A stretch of 14,421 nucleotides of DNA from Oscillospiraceae bacterium. GTDB lineage: Bacteria; Bacillota; Clostridia; Oscillospirales; Ruminococcaceae. The DNA is taken from assembly GCA_017848075.1 (NCBI GenBank), contig JAGALG010000206.1, positions 1-14,421 on the forward strand. The letters are read 5' to 3'. The first letter of the stretch is position 1; each line of letters starts with the position of its first letter. Below the pieces are notes generated by a model, which saw nothing but the letters and a program-made list of their open reading frames with translations, was not told where the DNA came from and did no database searches. The translations under genes and the position numbers were made by a program. Shown here piece by piece: positions 13,123 through 14,421 of this stretch.

Positions 13123-14421
13123 ATGACTGACAGACAGCAACAGATTCTGAATCATGTTGACGCCCACAAGGATATGATCCTCAGCGCTGAGCGCTGGCTT
13201 TGGGCTCATCCGCAGACCGGCTACACCGAATGGGAAGCCCACGGCTATATGGTGGAACATTTTGAAGCACTTGGCTATGAACTGACTCTTGCCGGAAACA
13301 TCCCCGGTTTCTATACCGATGTAGACACAGGAAAACCCGGACCAACTCTCTGCATTATGGGTGAACTGGATGCTTTGGATATCGCCAATCACCCGGAATC
13401 CGTCAACGGCATGACCCATTGCTGTGGACATCATGCACAGTCTGCTGCTCTGTTAGGCATTGCTGCTGCTCTGAAAGAGCCTGGTGCTCTGGATGGACTT
13501 TGCGGCAAGATTCGCCTGATGTCTGTACCGGCAGAGGAAATGATCCAGCTGAATTTCCGGGAAGACTTGAGAAAACAGGGTGTCATCAGCTACATGGGCG
13601 GCAAAGTGGAATTTATGCATCGCGGTTACTTTGACGGCGTTGATTTGGCTCTCATGGTTCATGGCGCCGGTAATCACGACGATATCGATTTCTCCTGTGG
13701 ACTGGGCTTCAACGGCTGTCTGGCCAAATCGATTCGTTTCAAAGGAAAATCCTCCCACGCCGGTGGTGCTCCTCATCTGGGCGTCAATGCACAATATGCT
13801 GCCTCTTTGGGACTGCAGGCCGTCAATGCTCTTCGTGAAACCTTCCGGGATCAGGATCATATCCGTTTCCATCCAATTATGATGGGTGTAAACTGCGCCG
13901 TTAACATCATCCCGGATGAAATGAAAATCGAAAGCTATGTCCGCGGCAAGACCATCGAAGCGATCAAACGGGAAAATACCAAAGTAAACCGTGCTTTAAC
14001 CGGTGCTGCACTGGCCATGGGTGCTGGTGTAGAACTGTGTGACCGTCCGGGCTACTCTCCGGAAGTACATGATAAAGCCTTTATGCAGCTTGTAGAACAG
14101 TGCTGCATCGATATGGTCGGTTCTGAGCGGGTTCATTTCGACTACGGGGCCTGGGCAACCGGTTCCTCTGACTTTGGTGATTTGACCTGTGTTATGCCAG
14201 GCGTTCAGTTTAATGCAATGGGTGCAAGCGGTACCGGTCATGGTATTGATTATTTCGTAACAGATCCAAACCGTCTTTGTGTCAACTCGGCAAAAGCCCA
14301 GCTGTTGGTAGCCGACGCATTGCTTTCCAATGATGCTGCCGCCGCCAAAGAAATTATCCAAAATTACGAACCTCTGTATCCCTCTATCTCGGCTTACTTT
14401 GAAGCGATCAATAACTTCATC
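13123..14421 (+). CDS. M20 family amidohydrolase (metallopeptidase), 3' end outside the window
   Basis: Open for 433 codons from the ATG to the last base of the window with no stop, so it is partial at the C-terminus, though little can be missing since the family is about 390-480 aa. Metal-site residues: C101 and H103 in THCCGHHAQ, E138/E139 in VPAEEM, H180 in LMVHGAG and H373 in GTGHGIDY. The dimerisation-domain motif KSSHAGGAPHLGVNA is at 209-223, and SSDFGDL (348-354) corresponds to the AbgB-type TDVGD segment. The family cleaves N-acyl or peptide-like amides in the cytoplasm; substrate unknown. It is clearly a distant relative of the hydrolase at the left end, not a recent copy. AAGGAGG sits 8 nt before the ATG. 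Monocistronic start from its own promoter, after gdhA. Confidence 0.9.
   Translation, partial: MTDRQQQILNHVDAHKDMILSAERWLWAHPQTGYTEWEAHGYMVEHFEALGYELTLAGNIPGFYTDVDTGKPGPTLCIMGELDALDIANHPESVNGMTHCCGHHAQSAALLGIAAALKEPGALDGLCGKIRLMSVPAEEMIQLNFREDLRKQGVISYMGGKVEFMHRGYFDGVDLALMVHGAGNHDDIDFSCGLGFNGCLAKSIRFKGKSSHAGGAPHLGVNAQYAASLGLQAVNALRETFRDQDHIRFHPIMMGVNCAVNIIPDEMKIESYVRGKTIEAIKRENTKVNRALTGAALAMGAGVELCDRPGYSPEVHDKAFMQLVEQCCIDMVGSERVHFDYGAWATGSSDFGDLTCVMPGVQFNAMGASGTGHGIDYFVTDPNRLCVNSAKAQLLVADALLSNDAAAAKEIIQNYEPLYPSISAYFEAINNFI

Noticed and set aside
12273..13434. Minus-strand open frames opposite gdhA and the second M20 gene
   Set aside because: Shadows of plus-strand genes with clear motifs; no ribosome sites or recognisable products.
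1..14421. Mobile element, CRISPR array, prophage or defence island
   Set aside because: No transposase, integrase, terminal repeats, spaced repeat array or defence-type proteins were seen; base composition looks even and the genes are mostly core functions.

Overview
The window looks like an ordinary chromosomal segment of a Gram-positive bacterium of the class Clostridia, possibly a gut Oscillospiraceae or Ruminococcaceae-type lineage (family level is a guess). The support is: AGGAGG-type ribosome sites, sigma-A promoters with 16-17 bp spacers, a class-A-like RNase P RNA, a yaaL-bofA pair (bofA is a sporulation gene of endospore formers), and many short hairpin plus T-run terminators. I see no phage, transposon, CRISPR array or toxin cluster.

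Left part (1-4112, all on the minus strand): a four-gene unit transcribed right to left, made of a polar amino acid ABC importer (lipoprotein binding protein, permease, ATPase) followed by an AbgB-type M20 amidohydrolase. It has a clear promoter, a TGCA-rich possible operator region upstream, and two perfect 11-bp intercistronic hairpins. Next (4113-6564, minus): an unrecognised TPR-containing protein of 507 aa and a membrane-anchored XRE-family regulator, each with its own terminator.

Middle (6655-10796, minus): tRNA-Leu(UAA) with its own promoter and two tandem terminators, RNase R (rnr), secG, a GNAT acetyltransferase, and the bofA and yaaL pair. rnr, secG and the GNAT gene each have a recognisable promoter.

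Right part: a 56-codon cysteine-rich small protein on the plus strand (10965-11135) converges on rnpB (minus strand) through a shared bidirectional terminator. rnpB is divergent from gdhA (NADP-type glutamate dehydrogenase); their -35 boxes are 11 bp apart. A second M20 amidohydrolase, cut by the window end, follows gdhA from its own extended -10 promoter.

A shared theme is nitrogen and amino acid metabolism: import plus hydrolysis of acylated amino acids or peptide-like compounds at both ends, and glutamate/ammonia interconversion by GdhA. The housekeeping core (RNase P, RNase R, SecG, tRNA) lies between. The candidates for something undescribed are modest: the 56-aa cysteine-rich protein, the 507-aa TPR protein, the regulatory layout of the importer operon, and a cysteine tetrad in RNase R.
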